Notes: generated by a model from the letters alone, not told the origin. DNA of 7,415 nt from Candidatus Omnitrophota bacterium (GCA_023473405.1 JAMCZD010000113.1:1-7415), one strand, 5' to 3'. Shown: positions 1 through 7,115, counted from the stretch's first letter. A program made the numbers and translations.

Positions 1-189
1 AACGTGCTGACAAGCGTCTTTTCGTGTGTTACGGCATCGGTAATAACGCGATCGCGGATTATCAAAGCGATACCGATGGGCTTATCAGTTGTTGCCATAC
101 ATTGTACAAGCTGCGGGCCGTTGATGAATTGTGTCAAGGTTCATTCCGTTGCGGTAATATTTTCAAACAAGGGGATTACCTCTGCATTC
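1..189. other. Non-coding or unassigned stretch downstream of the beta-helix gene
   Basis: This lies just past the TAA stop of the minus-strand beta-helix gene. Two overlapping plus-strand reading frames cross it, one of them open leftwards past the window edge, but neither gives a sequence I recognise or has a convincing start. By hand count it is about 46% G+C, clearly lower than the genes around it. It could be the remnant of a displaced gene, a 3' flank brought in by recombination, or simply spacer. I see no terminator hairpin followed by a T-tract. Confidence 0.35.
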
Positions 190-2115
190 TTATGCGCCGG
201 CTTTCAATGAATCCATCAGCGCCGTCACCGGCAAGCCGCGCGGGCGCATCCAGGGCGGGATCGCGGCCCATGAAACGGCTGGGCCAATGATCGAGTCTGT
301 TTGCTCGAGAACAAACCCGTTGGCAGTCAAGGGCCACGAGATGGTAATGGTGTTGCCGCTCCGGATGATGGCAAGCCGGGCGGCGCCAGGGACGTTGAAT
401 TCGACCGGCCCAATGTCCGGCGCCTGGCCGCCGACCCGCGGGCGCCCATAGAAATCAAAGACCGGCAGAAGTACTCCTGAGGTGGTGCCCGCGTCGATGC
501 AAGGCGAACCCTCAGCCGAGGTAAAGTCGTCCCCGGCCGGATTAGCCAGGACGGGAGGATTCGCCAGGTTGCCAAATGACCCGTCCATGAGGTTCAGCTC
601 ATCCACAGTGCCAACATCGGGAATCCCGCCGGAGAATAGGGCGTAAGCCTGCGGCATATCATAAAGGCAGGCGCGCGAGAAATAGTTGGTGGTTTCTATG
701 TAAAAAGGATTAGCCACATCGGAAAAGATGGAATTGACCAATTGATAGCGAGTGACACCGACGAGGTTGCTGCAGCCGCTGAGTTGGGTGTCCTGGTTCG
801 CGCAATTGAGCGTGGCCGCGTAGCCGTTGCTCTTGGCGATAATGGCCGAATGAACGATACGGAACGGACCGCCGGCCTGGACGACCAAGGCACCATCATC
901 GATCCAGGTCGAGCCATCGATAATGGAACTGATCAGCTCGCCGTTGCGCCAGAGTTTCACGACGTTCCGGACGGCGGCTTTGACTAGGCAATTGACCACG
1001 GAAACGTCGTAGCACTTGGTGTCGATGCCGTCGTTTTCGATATTTTCAATCGTGCAATTGTCAATTAGAATCTTGTAGCTGTTCACGATGCCGATGCCAT
1101 CGGTCCCGTTGCTGTCCGTGATTTGCCGGGGCAGGTTGTGCAGGTCGAATCCGCTGATGCGCAGTCCTTTCACGTTGGCATCGTTTTCATCGCCGATATT
1201 GATGCCCAGGTCCACGTCCAAGACACAGACGTTGGAAACAAGCAGGTTTTCGATTTGATAATGGGCTGTCCGCGGCTGATCAAAGATGACTTTGCCTTCC
1301 CCATACACATCGTTGTCGAGCGGTTCCGTGTCGAGAAAGGCCCGGAAAGCATTGGTGTCTGCATCGCGATGCCTGAAATCGCGCGCCACGATGTTCTTAA
1401 GGGTTACATTGCGCAGGGGTGGGTCCTGGGTGGAAGCCCATGGAGCGCCGAGGTGGAAAATGACTTCCCAGCCTTCGAACACCAAGTTGGCAAAGGTAAT
1501 GTTCGAGTAGGGACCAACCACGCTAAAGGCATATTCGCTAAACCAGTCCGTCGGATTGCCCGGCCAGGAGGAGGGACGTATCGTCGCCACCTGGTTGTCG
1601 CAGGCGGTGATGTATAGATTGCCGCGATCGATTTGCGAATCGAGCAATTGGCTTTTGTAATAATGAACGCCGCCGCGCAAGTAAATGGTGAGCGGGGTTT
1701 CGGCGTGCGCGTTGGCGTAGTCGATGGCCGCGTCCAAATGCTCGAACGGTTGTAGAAACGTGCCCGGATTCGCGTCGCTGCCGCCTTGCTCGGCAACCGC
1801 CACGAATAACGCGTTGGTCGGCGGTGGAAAATGGTCTTCGGTGATGTCCCCGTTGGTTAGAATAGTCGAGGCCGCCATGATTGCAGGCAGAGGCGGGATG
1901 GTCCGTTGGATTTTCGCGAAGCCGATGGGAATGACCTTGATCGCGACCGTATCACTGTCTGAGCCGCCGAGGTTATCCTGCACCGTGAGGGAACCCAGGT
2001 CGCGCAACCGGAGGTTCTCGTGCGGACGGCTCTTGTCATTCCAAATCAGCCTACCAATTGGTGGGTTGGATGCTTCATGTCCAAAGTAGCGGAGGTGTCC
2101 ATCCAGGTCGGCCAT
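190..2115 (-). CDS. Right-handed parallel beta-helix protein with choice-of-anchor Q tail (ends look damaged)
   Basis: The 641-residue product is a probable cell-surface carbohydrate-binding or lyase-like beta-helix protein. Residues 43-61 (LTVQDNLGGSDSDTVAIKV) look like the last strand of a PKD domain. From about residue 100 the pattern FVAVAEQGGSDANPGTFLQPF, then TIYLRGGVHYY, is the usual entry to a pectate-lyase-like parallel beta-helix (DUF1565 style). Coils follow, including IENIENDGIDTK (D362-K367), to about residue 530. Residues 537-573 (SPCIDAG...GRPRV...DIGPVEF) match the choice-of-anchor Q signature. Residues 581-620 resemble the small C-terminal beta module common in Verrucomicrobiota exoproteins, but its last strand is missing and residues 621-641 are unrelated. 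There is no signal peptide and no good ribosome binding site at 2115, so the 5' part of the gene may be lost; M80 (codon at 1878-1876) is another possible start. No catalytic residues can be assigned. It is transcribed away from the hydrolase genes. Confidence 0.8.
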   Translation of the reverse strand: MADLDGHLRYFGHEASNPPIGRLIWNDKSRPHENLRLRDLGSLTVQDNLGGSDSDTVAIKVIPIGFAKIQRTIPPLPAIMAASTILTNGDITEDHFPPPTNALFVAVAEQGGSDANPGTFLQPFEHLDAAIDYANAHAETPLTIYLRGGVHYYKSQLLDSQIDRGNLYITACDNQVATIRPSSWPGNPTDWFSEYAFSVVGPYSNITFANLVFEGWEVIFHLGAPWASTQDPPLRNVTLKNIVARDFRHRDADTNAFRAFLDTEPLDNDVYGEGKVIFDQPRTAHYQIENLLVSNVCVLDVDLGINIGDENDANVKGLRISGFDLHNLPRQITDSNGTDGIGIVNSYKILIDNCTIENIENDGIDTKCYDVSVVNCLVKAAVRNVVKLWRNGELISSIIDGSTWIDDGALVVQAGGPFRIVHSAIIAKSNGYAATLNCANQDTQLSGCSNLVGVTRYQLVNSIFSDVANPFYIETTNYFSRACLYDMPQAYALFSGGIPDVGTVDELNLMDGSFGNLANPPVLANPAGDDFTSAEGSPCIDAGTTSGVLLPVFDFYGRPRVGGQAPDIGPVEFNVPGAARLAIIRSGNTITISWPLTANGFVLEQTDSIIGPAVSWAAIPPWMRPRGLPVTALMDSLKAGA

Positions 2116-2191
2116 CCCGCGGGGATGCCAGCCATTAGCCGGGGGTTGCGCGCGAGCGCCACCGCCGGAACGCGAACGTGAATAAAATATG

Positions 2192-2233
2192 ATCCCGGAG
2201 GGATCGCAGAGGGCGCCGGCATCCCTCCGGGAT
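2192..2233. repeat. REP-like palindrome, 13-bp arms
   Basis: Arm 2192-2204 (ATCCCGGAGGGAT) and arm 2221-2233 (ATCCCTCCGGGAT) are perfect reverse complements separated by 16 nt. Each arm is also a small hairpin by itself: a 5-bp stem closed by a GGA or TCC triloop. This layout is typical of dispersed REP-like intergenic elements. It lies 77 bp upstream of the apparent start of the beta-helix ORF and may mark where that gene lost its 5' end (inference). Confidence 0.8.
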
Positions 2234-2256
2234 GCATAATCTACCCGATCCGGTTA

Positions 2257-2285
2257 CCGGTGGTGTCGACGCGCTCAACCACCGG
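2257..2285. repeat. Second palindromic unit, 8-bp stem
   Basis: CCGGTGGT at 2257-2264 pairs perfectly with ACCACCGG at 2278-2285 around a 13-nt loop. It starts 23 bp after the previous palindrome, so the two probably form one composite REP-like cluster. Further short complementary segments (TGACC 2296-2300 with GGTCA 2326-2330; CCGGG 2304-2308 with CCCGG 2323-2327) extend the structured zone to about 2330. No function can be assigned from sequence alone. Confidence 0.55.
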
Positions 2286-2536
2286 CTAAACGCTTTGACC
2301 CATCCGGGTTCGCAACCGGTATCCCGGTCAATCCACGCAATCCCTAAGAAAACCAAGAATTTTGTCTCACCCCACCCACGCCAGGCCTCGTATCCTTCCA
2401 GGTCTCTCCTGCCGATTTCCGGAGTTGCTACAATCGAGTGACGCGAAGTCAGCCGCAAATTCCTGGCGCGGCGCAAACGGTTGATCCATTATGCGCGCAT
2501 GCGGTCATCAGAGAGACCAATGCCAAAGTGAATTCC

Positions 2537-4288
2537 ATGAAACAGACACTTCTTGCGGTTGTCATCCTGCTCGTTGCTGCCCAGTCCAACAGCCAAGCCA
2601 TCGGAAGCGGCGTGCCGCAGACGGGCGTTACCTTCCGCATCGACGATGCCGGGCTGCAACGGTTATTTGAAGCCGCGGAGGCGAAGGCGGCCTCCAACAT
2701 CGTTCAGTTCACACCGGAGATGAAAATTCTCGTCGAGGGCGGCGGTTACGAGAACGCCTGGATCGAGACCCAACCGATGGGGGGCGAGATGTATGCGAAG
2801 CGCAACATCGAGGTGGCGCTGAACAATCAGGCCGTTTTCACGCTCAGTCAGCGTTCGGACGGGCGTCTGCCCGGCATGGTCATCGCCACCGAAAGCGCCC
2901 GCAAGATGGGCTGGGATAAGGCGCCGCCGGAGGGGATGGTCTGGATGCCAAGGCCGCGGGTTGTCGCCGACTTTGAAATGTTGCAGGGTTATTGTTTCCC
3001 CGACCCTGCGTGGCGCCTCTATTTCTGGGCCGGCAAAGACAAGGAATACCTGCGAAGACTCTACAACGTGTTGGAGGCCTATGACACCTATCTCTGGCGC
3101 ACCCGCGATTCCAACGGCGACGGACTGCTCGAGACCTGGTGTGTTTGGGACACGGGCGAGGACCACAGTTCGAGGCTGCTCACGCGCAACGCCCCGACCC
3201 GCTGGCCGTTCGACTTCCCGCCCTTTGGCAGCCGGGCGCCGGACCCGCAGGATTCCTCGGTCTTCCATCGTTACTGGCTCGAAAGCGCCGACGAAAAACT
3301 TCCGCCGCCCACGCGCGAGCAGGTGATGGTTCCATTCGCCTCAATGGACGTTATGGCCTATAGCTACGCGGGTCGCGCCACGCTGGCGAAGACTTCTCAC
3401 GAACTCGGCAACGGCCTCGAGGCGTATTGGCGTCAGAGGGCCCAGGAAGTCCGGCAGCAACTGATCAATGGGCTCTGGGACCCTTCCCGCCATGCGTGTT
3501 TTGATCGCGACCGCACAGGGAGGCGCCTGGAGGAACTAATCCACAACAATCTCCGCTGCATGTGGTATGGCATCTTTACGCAGGAAATGGCCGATAATTT
3601 CATCAAATATCACCTGCTGAACCCGAACGAGTTCTGGACACCGGTGCCGCTGCCGTCCATTGCCGTCAATGAACCGCTCTATCGGAACACGGCGGGCAAT
3701 AGTTGGAGCGGACAGCCGCAGGGCCTGACCTACCAGCGCGCCATTGGTGCCCTGGAAAACTATAGGCATTATGCGGAAGTCACCCTGCTCGGCCAAAAGC
3801 TCCTCAAGGTTCTTATTCGCAACGGATGCAAGTTCCCTCAACAGCTCGAGGCGCAAACCGGCAAACCCTCGGGACCCAAGGATGATGGCTACGGTCCAAT
3901 GATCCTCGCGTCGCTGGAATACATCTCCCGGATGCATGGTATCTATCTAGACGTTGCCCGCGAACGGGTCTGGTGGTCCGCTCTTGCCGGAACGGATTTC
4001 AATTACACACAGCGCTGGGGGGACCGGACCTGGGCGTTGACCTCCGAAAAAGGTTGCGTAACTGCCCGCCTCAATAACCGGTATCTCTTCTCCTGGACGG
4101 CTGGTGCGCGCGTCGTGACCGATCTACAAGGCGCAGTGCTCGAAGTCGTTGGCATTGATCCGGCGCCGCAATCCGTGATGCTCCGCAATAGCGGCGAACA
4201 GCACGAACTCGCCGTCAAGCCCAACCATGTGTATCGGCCCGACGGCTTAGTCATTCGAACCGCCCCGTTTGACTATGACGTTCCATGA
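2537..4288 (+). CDS. Secreted MGH1/GH63-like glycoside hydrolase
   Basis: The 583-residue exported protein has the (alpha/alpha)6-barrel fold of MGH1-type hydrolases, related to GH63 and GH37. The ATG at 2537 is chosen because it begins a signal peptide (MKQTLLAVVILLVAAQSNSQA); the frame is open back to a GTG at 2438, which would bury it. The barrel shows family landmarks. D191-L197 (DSNGDGL) leads to W204-DTGED, where an acidic residue (D205, E208 or D209) is the likely general acid. FASMDVMAYSYAGRA with LWDPSRHACFDRD is the usual helix pair. WTPVPLPSIAVNEPLYR and NSWSGQPQGLTYQRAIGALENY form the substrate-side segment. QQLEAQTG with E438 is a candidate general base, before DDGYGPMILASLEYI. 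A beta-rich C-terminal part ends at residue 583. Substrate cannot be told; GH63-type members act on alpha-glucosides, mannosylglycerate and similar glycosides. The Shine-Dalgarno sequence is poor. It precedes the GH116-like gene by 341 bp on the same strand. Confidence 0.85.
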   Translation: MKQTLLAVVILLVAAQSNSQAIGSGVPQTGVTFRIDDAGLQRLFEAAEAKAASNIVQFTPEMKILVEGGGYENAWIETQPMGGEMYAKRNIEVALNNQAVFTLSQRSDGRLPGMVIATESARKMGWDKAPPEGMVWMPRPRVVADFEMLQGYCFPDPAWRLYFWAGKDKEYLRRLYNVLEAYDTYLWRTRDSNGDGLLETWCVWDTGEDHSSRLLTRNAPTRWPFDFPPFGSRAPDPQDSSVFHRYWLESADEKLPPPTREQVMVPFASMDVMAYSYAGRATLAKTSHELGNGLEAYWRQRAQEVRQQLINGLWDPSRHACFDRDRTGRRLEELIHNNLRCMWYGIFTQEMADNFIKYHLLNPNEFWTPVPLPSIAVNEPLYRNTAGNSWSGQPQGLTYQRAIGALENYRHYAEVTLLGQKLLKVLIRNGCKFPQQLEAQTGKPSGPKDDGYGPMILASLEYISRMHGIYLDVARERVWWSALAGTDFNYTQRWGDRTWALTSEKGCVTARLNNRYLFSWTAGARVVTDLQGAVLEVVGIDPAPQSVMLRNSGEQHELAVKPNHVYRPDGLVIRTAPFDYDVP

Positions 4289-4303
4289 CTAAGGGGTACC
4301 AGT

Positions 4304-4352
4304 CCGATGGTTTTGGGGCGGGGACGGCCCGTCCCCGCCCCAAAGCCATTGG
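4304..4352. repeat. Very stable GC-rich hairpin
   Basis: Positions 4312-4327 and 4329-4344 are a perfect 16-bp inverted repeat around a single C. With two G-T wobbles the stem extends to 24 bp (4304-4327 with 4329-4352). It lies 16 nt after the stop codon of the MGH1-type gene, so it could stop or slow transcription or protect the transcript 3' end. No T-run follows, so it is not a canonical intrinsic terminator. A second small hairpin (AGGCCA 4355-4360 with TGGCCT 4367-4372) follows directly. Confidence 0.85.
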
Positions 4353-4420
4353 CGAGGCCAGTCCCGTGGCCTAAGGGGGCAAGAATTGACACAAAGCCGC
4401 TGTTGGTTGGCAGGAGGCAG

Positions 4421-4507
4421 CCATTTGCCTTGGAGCGGACAGCCGACCGGCTAAACATGGGGACCTGGACGCACGTCATCAATCGGCTATATCGATTAAA
4501 ACAATGA
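4421..4507 (+). pseudogene. Relic resembling the C-terminus of a REP-associated Y1 transposase
   Basis: The plus frame ending at the TGA 4505-4507 reads PFALERTADRLN, then MGTWTHVINRLYRLKQ. From memory this resembles the helix-turn-helix tail (pattern TLxWIAxRLxMGTxxxVxxxLY) of IS200-like transposases that accompany REP elements in Verrucomicrobiota. The R and T of LERTADRL replace the usual W and I, each explained by one C/T transition, which fits decay. The upstream part of the frame runs through the GC hairpin and has no HUH or catalytic tyrosine region, so no functional transposase is encoded. The right inverted end begins 17 nt after the stop. Confidence 0.4.
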
Positions 4508-4629
4508 ATTTGTGTGAATACTTGGGACCGGTACCCCATTGGCGTCTTGTTTTTCGGCTAAAAACAATCAAAAACGATACGCTTTCCCAACGATTATTCG
4601 GTAGCATCGAGGTAAATTGAACCAAGCTT

Positions 4630-6918
4630 ATGGACAATACATTTGCCAAATACCGCATCGGCGTGGCTGCGATCGCAACCGCGAGGTTGAAGCGGACGCG
4701 GTTCGGAGTTATCAGCGGCCGCCTCTCGCATTTGCGCCTTGGATTACTTCTGTATATGCCGCTGGCAGTGGCGGTGGCGGTGGTTGGCTCGCCTTTGTTT
4801 GAGGCGCCGGCAGATCGATCCCACCTTCAAAAATTCCACGTTGATGGGTTTCAGCAGGAGGTTTGTGGCGAAATTATCGGCGCCGATAGCCTCGAGCAGG
4901 GCGGCATGCCTTTGGGTGGCGTGGGGGCCGGCTACCTCTGCATAGACCCGGATGGGCGGCTGGGTAAAACCTCGATCTTCAATCGGTTCCCCGCCCCGGT
5001 CTCGCTCAATCAGCCTTTCCTGACCCTTTCCGCGGGTGGGCGCCAGGTGGTCCTTGCGACGCCCAAGAAAGGCGTTGGCGGCGTCAAGGCTATTGATTAC
5101 TTCGGCCACTTCCCGGTCGCCGATGCCCGGTTTCACCTGGACCTGCCCCTGCGGGTCGAGCTGCGCGCATACAGCCCCTTTATACCTGGCGACGCCGTCG
5201 AATCCGAAACTCCGGCAGCGGTCTTCGAGGTGTCCGTCGAGAACCTTTCCGACCAGGAGCAATCGATCGAGCTGGCCTTTTCACCGGGCGGCTTCCCGGA
5301 AGGCGAGTCCCAGGTTTCATCGCTCGAGTCCTGGGCGGCGGTTCAGGTGACGCATAGACCGTTGGAAAAGCTGCCGGACTGGGTTCGGCACAGTTACGCA
5401 ATGGCGGTGGAAAACGGGGCGGCCGAGGCTGGGTCAAAAGCCGTTCGGGTTTTCGCCAAACGCGCCATCGGCCCTCGAGAGCAAACCGCGGTCCGCTTCA
5501 TTCTGGCGTGGTACCAGCCTTACCTGCGTGAAGGGTCCGGCCGCGTGGAACGTCATTTCTACTCGACTCGTTTTGCCAATGTCCGAGCCGTCCTGGTGCA
5601 TGCCATAAAGGCGCGTTCGGACTGGTTCCGGCGTGTGCTGGCCTGGCAGGAAGTAATCTACGGGTCAGACCTGCCGGATTGGCTCAAGGAAGCCTTGGTC
5701 AATGCTCCCTACGCGCTTGCGAAAAACTCACTTTGGCTTGCGCGCACCCGGTCCGATGACTGGTGGGATGACAAGGGGCTGTTCCTGGTCAACGAAAGCT
5801 TCTCCACATGCCCGCTCACCGAAACAATGCCCTGCCGTTTCTTCGGGCATTGGCCGGCCCTGTTTTTCTTTCCGGAGCTCGAATTGAGCACGCTCAAGGC
5901 CATCCGGCATTTCCAGTTGCGGGACGGTGAACCGCCGTTCTGCATGGGCATGGGCCTCGCCATTCGCGATCCGCGTTACCACTGCCAGCACACCGGCGGC
6001 GCCGGCGAATACGCCCAAATGATCTACCGCTATTACCTGCGCACCGGCGACCGCCAGTTTTTCCAGGACTTCTGGCCCTCGGCCCGTGATGCGCTCCGTT
6101 TCATGCTCTGGCTGGACCGCGACGGTGATGGGCTCGTCGAGGACCATGCCCACAACATCGAAGGCGAGACTTTCCCCGCGAATAATCCCCTCGACCAATG
6201 GCCGTGGCACGGCGTCAGCAGTTACACCGCCGGCAAAGGCCTCGCCGCTCTCGTTTGCGGCATTAAAATGGCCGAGTTGGCCGGAGACCAGGCCCAAGCC
6301 GCCGAGTGGCAGAAAGCACTCAACCGCGGTCGCAAGGTTTACGATGAAAAATTATGGACCGGCACCTACTATCGAACCTATAACGACACCGCCACGGGAC
6401 GGCGTAATGACTCCTGTTTCGCCGCCCAATTGAGCGGTATCTGGTGCACCCGCGTGCTCGGCCTCGAAGACGCATTGCCGCACGACCGCGTCCGACATGC
6501 GCTCGATACGATTGCACGACTGAACCTGCCCGCCTCGAAGTTCGGCATGATGGACGCGGTCTTTCCTGACGGCACCCCATGCATCGAAGGCGGCCCGCCT
6601 CACAGCATTTGGTCCCGCGGCATCTTTATCCAATGCAATGCCACTGCCGCCATGGTTTATCTTTACCAGGGCCGCCGCGACGAAGGCGCCGGCGCCGCCC
6701 AGCGCATGTTGGATACAGTCTTTCGCGGACCCCACGCCATGCCCTGGGCGCAACCGTGCGGGCTGGACTCACAAACCGGGGGAAGCTGCCATGGCCATGA
6801 CTATTACGATCACATGGTGGTTTGGAGCTACCCCTTGGCGTTCCGTAACCAGGACATCCGTGCCGCCTGCGCCCCCGGAGGCATGATCCAACAAATCCTC
6901 CAAGCGGCGTCACGCTAA
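4630..6918 (+). CDS. Divergent GH116 (GBA2-like) family protein, membrane-anchored or secreted
   Basis: The 762-residue protein belongs to the GH116 family (bile acid beta-glucosidase/GBA2 relatives, formerly DUF608). A basic N-terminus is followed by a hydrophobic segment at about 37-56 (LRLGLLLYMPLAVAVAVVGS), a signal or anchor. GGMPLGGVGAG (91-101) is the conserved start of the GH116 N-terminal beta-sandwich. The C-terminal (alpha/alpha)6 domain includes DGDGLVED (498-505), where E504 aligns with the GBA2 nucleophile E527, then DQWPWHGVSSYTAGKGLAALV. At CFAAQLSGIW (596-605) GBA2 has SDQCAGQW with acid/base D677; here that position is A599. The EVW glutamate of GBA2 relatives is also replaced, in HSIWSRG (658-664), by I660. 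It may therefore be a catalytically altered subclade, and beta-glucosidase activity should not be assumed. The start is ATG 4630, with a GAGG at 4609-4612 that is rather distant (17 nt). ATG 4756 would also leave a hydrophobic leader. Co-oriented with its neighbours. Confidence 0.82.
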   Translation: MDNTFAKYRIGVAAIATARLKRTRFGVISGRLSHLRLGLLLYMPLAVAVAVVGSPLFEAPADRSHLQKFHVDGFQQEVCGEIIGADSLEQGGMPLGGVGAGYLCIDPDGRLGKTSIFNRFPAPVSLNQPFLTLSAGGRQVVLATPKKGVGGVKAIDYFGHFPVADARFHLDLPLRVELRAYSPFIPGDAVESETPAAVFEVSVENLSDQEQSIELAFSPGGFPEGESQVSSLESWAAVQVTHRPLEKLPDWVRHSYAMAVENGAAEAGSKAVRVFAKRAIGPREQTAVRFILAWYQPYLREGSGRVERHFYSTRFANVRAVLVHAIKARSDWFRRVLAWQEVIYGSDLPDWLKEALVNAPYALAKNSLWLARTRSDDWWDDKGLFLVNESFSTCPLTETMPCRFFGHWPALFFFPELELSTLKAIRHFQLRDGEPPFCMGMGLAIRDPRYHCQHTGGAGEYAQMIYRYYLRTGDRQFFQDFWPSARDALRFMLWLDRDGDGLVEDHAHNIEGETFPANNPLDQWPWHGVSSYTAGKGLAALVCGIKMAELAGDQAQAAEWQKALNRGRKVYDEKLWTGTYYRTYNDTATGRRNDSCFAAQLSGIWCTRVLGLEDALPHDRVRHALDTIARLNLPASKFGMMDAVFPDGTPCIEGGPPHSIWSRGIFIQCNATAAMVYLYQGRRDEGAGAAQRMLDTVFRGPHAMPWAQPCGLDSQTGGSCHGHDYYDHMVVWSYPLAFRNQDIRAACAPGGMIQQILQAASR

Positions 6919-6923
6919 GTTAG

Positions 6924-7039
6924 TGTGGGGCGGACCTCCGGTCTGCTGGTCAGTCGAGCCTCCGGCTCGATGTTCTTGGGTTTGCCGAAACATCGGGCCA
7001 GAGGCCCATTAAACCGGCAGACCGGAGGTCTGCCCCACA
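6924..7039. repeat. 116-bp palindromic element with nested hairpins
   Basis: Positions 6924-6950 and 7013-7039 are 27-nt inverted repeats with 25 Watson-Crick pairs and two G-T pairs. Between them sit two hairpins: TCGAGCC/GGCTCGA (6954-6960 with 6964-6970, TCC loop) and GGGCC/GGCCC (6995-6999 with 7003-7007, AGA loop). The whole can fold as a cloverleaf-like cruciform. The element nearly fills the gap between the GH116-like gene and the Tat/TIM-barrel gene, starting 5 nt after the former's stop codon. It is probably a dispersed non-autonomous repeat (MITE or REP type). It may also act as a transcript 3' end, though no T-tract follows. Confidence 0.85.
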
Positions 7040-7115
7040 TCCGCGCTCCGATGAAACCCATCAACGTTCCCAATTGAGGCTTGACGCTCATCGGCCTCGG
7101 AATAACCTCGCCGGC

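Larger units (their letters stand above)
2116..2536. other. Divergent intergenic region with palindromic repeats
   Basis: This 421-bp gap separates the divergent beta-helix and MGH1-type hydrolase genes. Its first half carries two palindromic units, listed separately. Frames that cross it translate to low-information sequence typical of dispersed palindromes, so I call no gene. A TACAAT at 2429-2434 resembles a -10 box for the plus-strand gene, but no acceptable -35 lies 16-18 bp upstream. An in-frame GTG at 2438 could extend the downstream gene, but this would put 33 non-signal residues before a clear signal peptide. Confidence 0.5.
4293..4537. mobile_element. Possible decayed MITE/REP-type element with 13-nt inverted ends
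   Basis: GGGGTACCAGTCC (4293-4305) and GGACCGGTACCCC (4525-4537) are inverted repeats matching at 12 of 13 positions and bound a 245-bp segment. Inside are the 24-bp hairpin and, near the right end, a coding relic resembling the C-terminus of a REP-associated transposase. I find no clear target-site duplication at the borders. It could be an internally deleted derivative of a transposon, or two unrelated palindromic units. Confidence 0.4.

Noticed and set aside
1123..1617. 164-codon plus-strand open frame opposite the beta-helix gene
   Set aside because: It lies entirely antisense to a well-supported beta-helix coding region, resembles no known family, and is explained as a shadow frame in high-G+C DNA.
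2135..2476. 113-codon minus-strand frame as a gene
   Set aside because: Its translation follows the palindromic repeats, has no recognisable domain, and overlaps the 5' end of the hydrolase frame.
2438..2536. GTG at 2438 as the start of the MGH1-type hydrolase
   Set aside because: It would place 33 polar residues before an obvious signal peptide that begins at the ATG 2537.
4307..4507. Plus-strand 66-codon frame as a functional small gene
   Set aside because: Its first half is simply the translation of a GC palindrome; only the last part resembles a protein family and it looks degenerate.
4547..4580. A/T-rich segment as a sigma-70 promoter for the GH116-like gene
   Set aside because: TTGTTT at 4547-4552 is a fair -35, but no good -10 lies at suitable spacing, so only general A/T richness supports it.
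4762..4783. GTGGCG-type short tandem repeat in the GH116-like leader
   Set aside because: It simply encodes the alternating Ala/Val hydrophobic segment; three imperfect units are too few to call a repeat feature.
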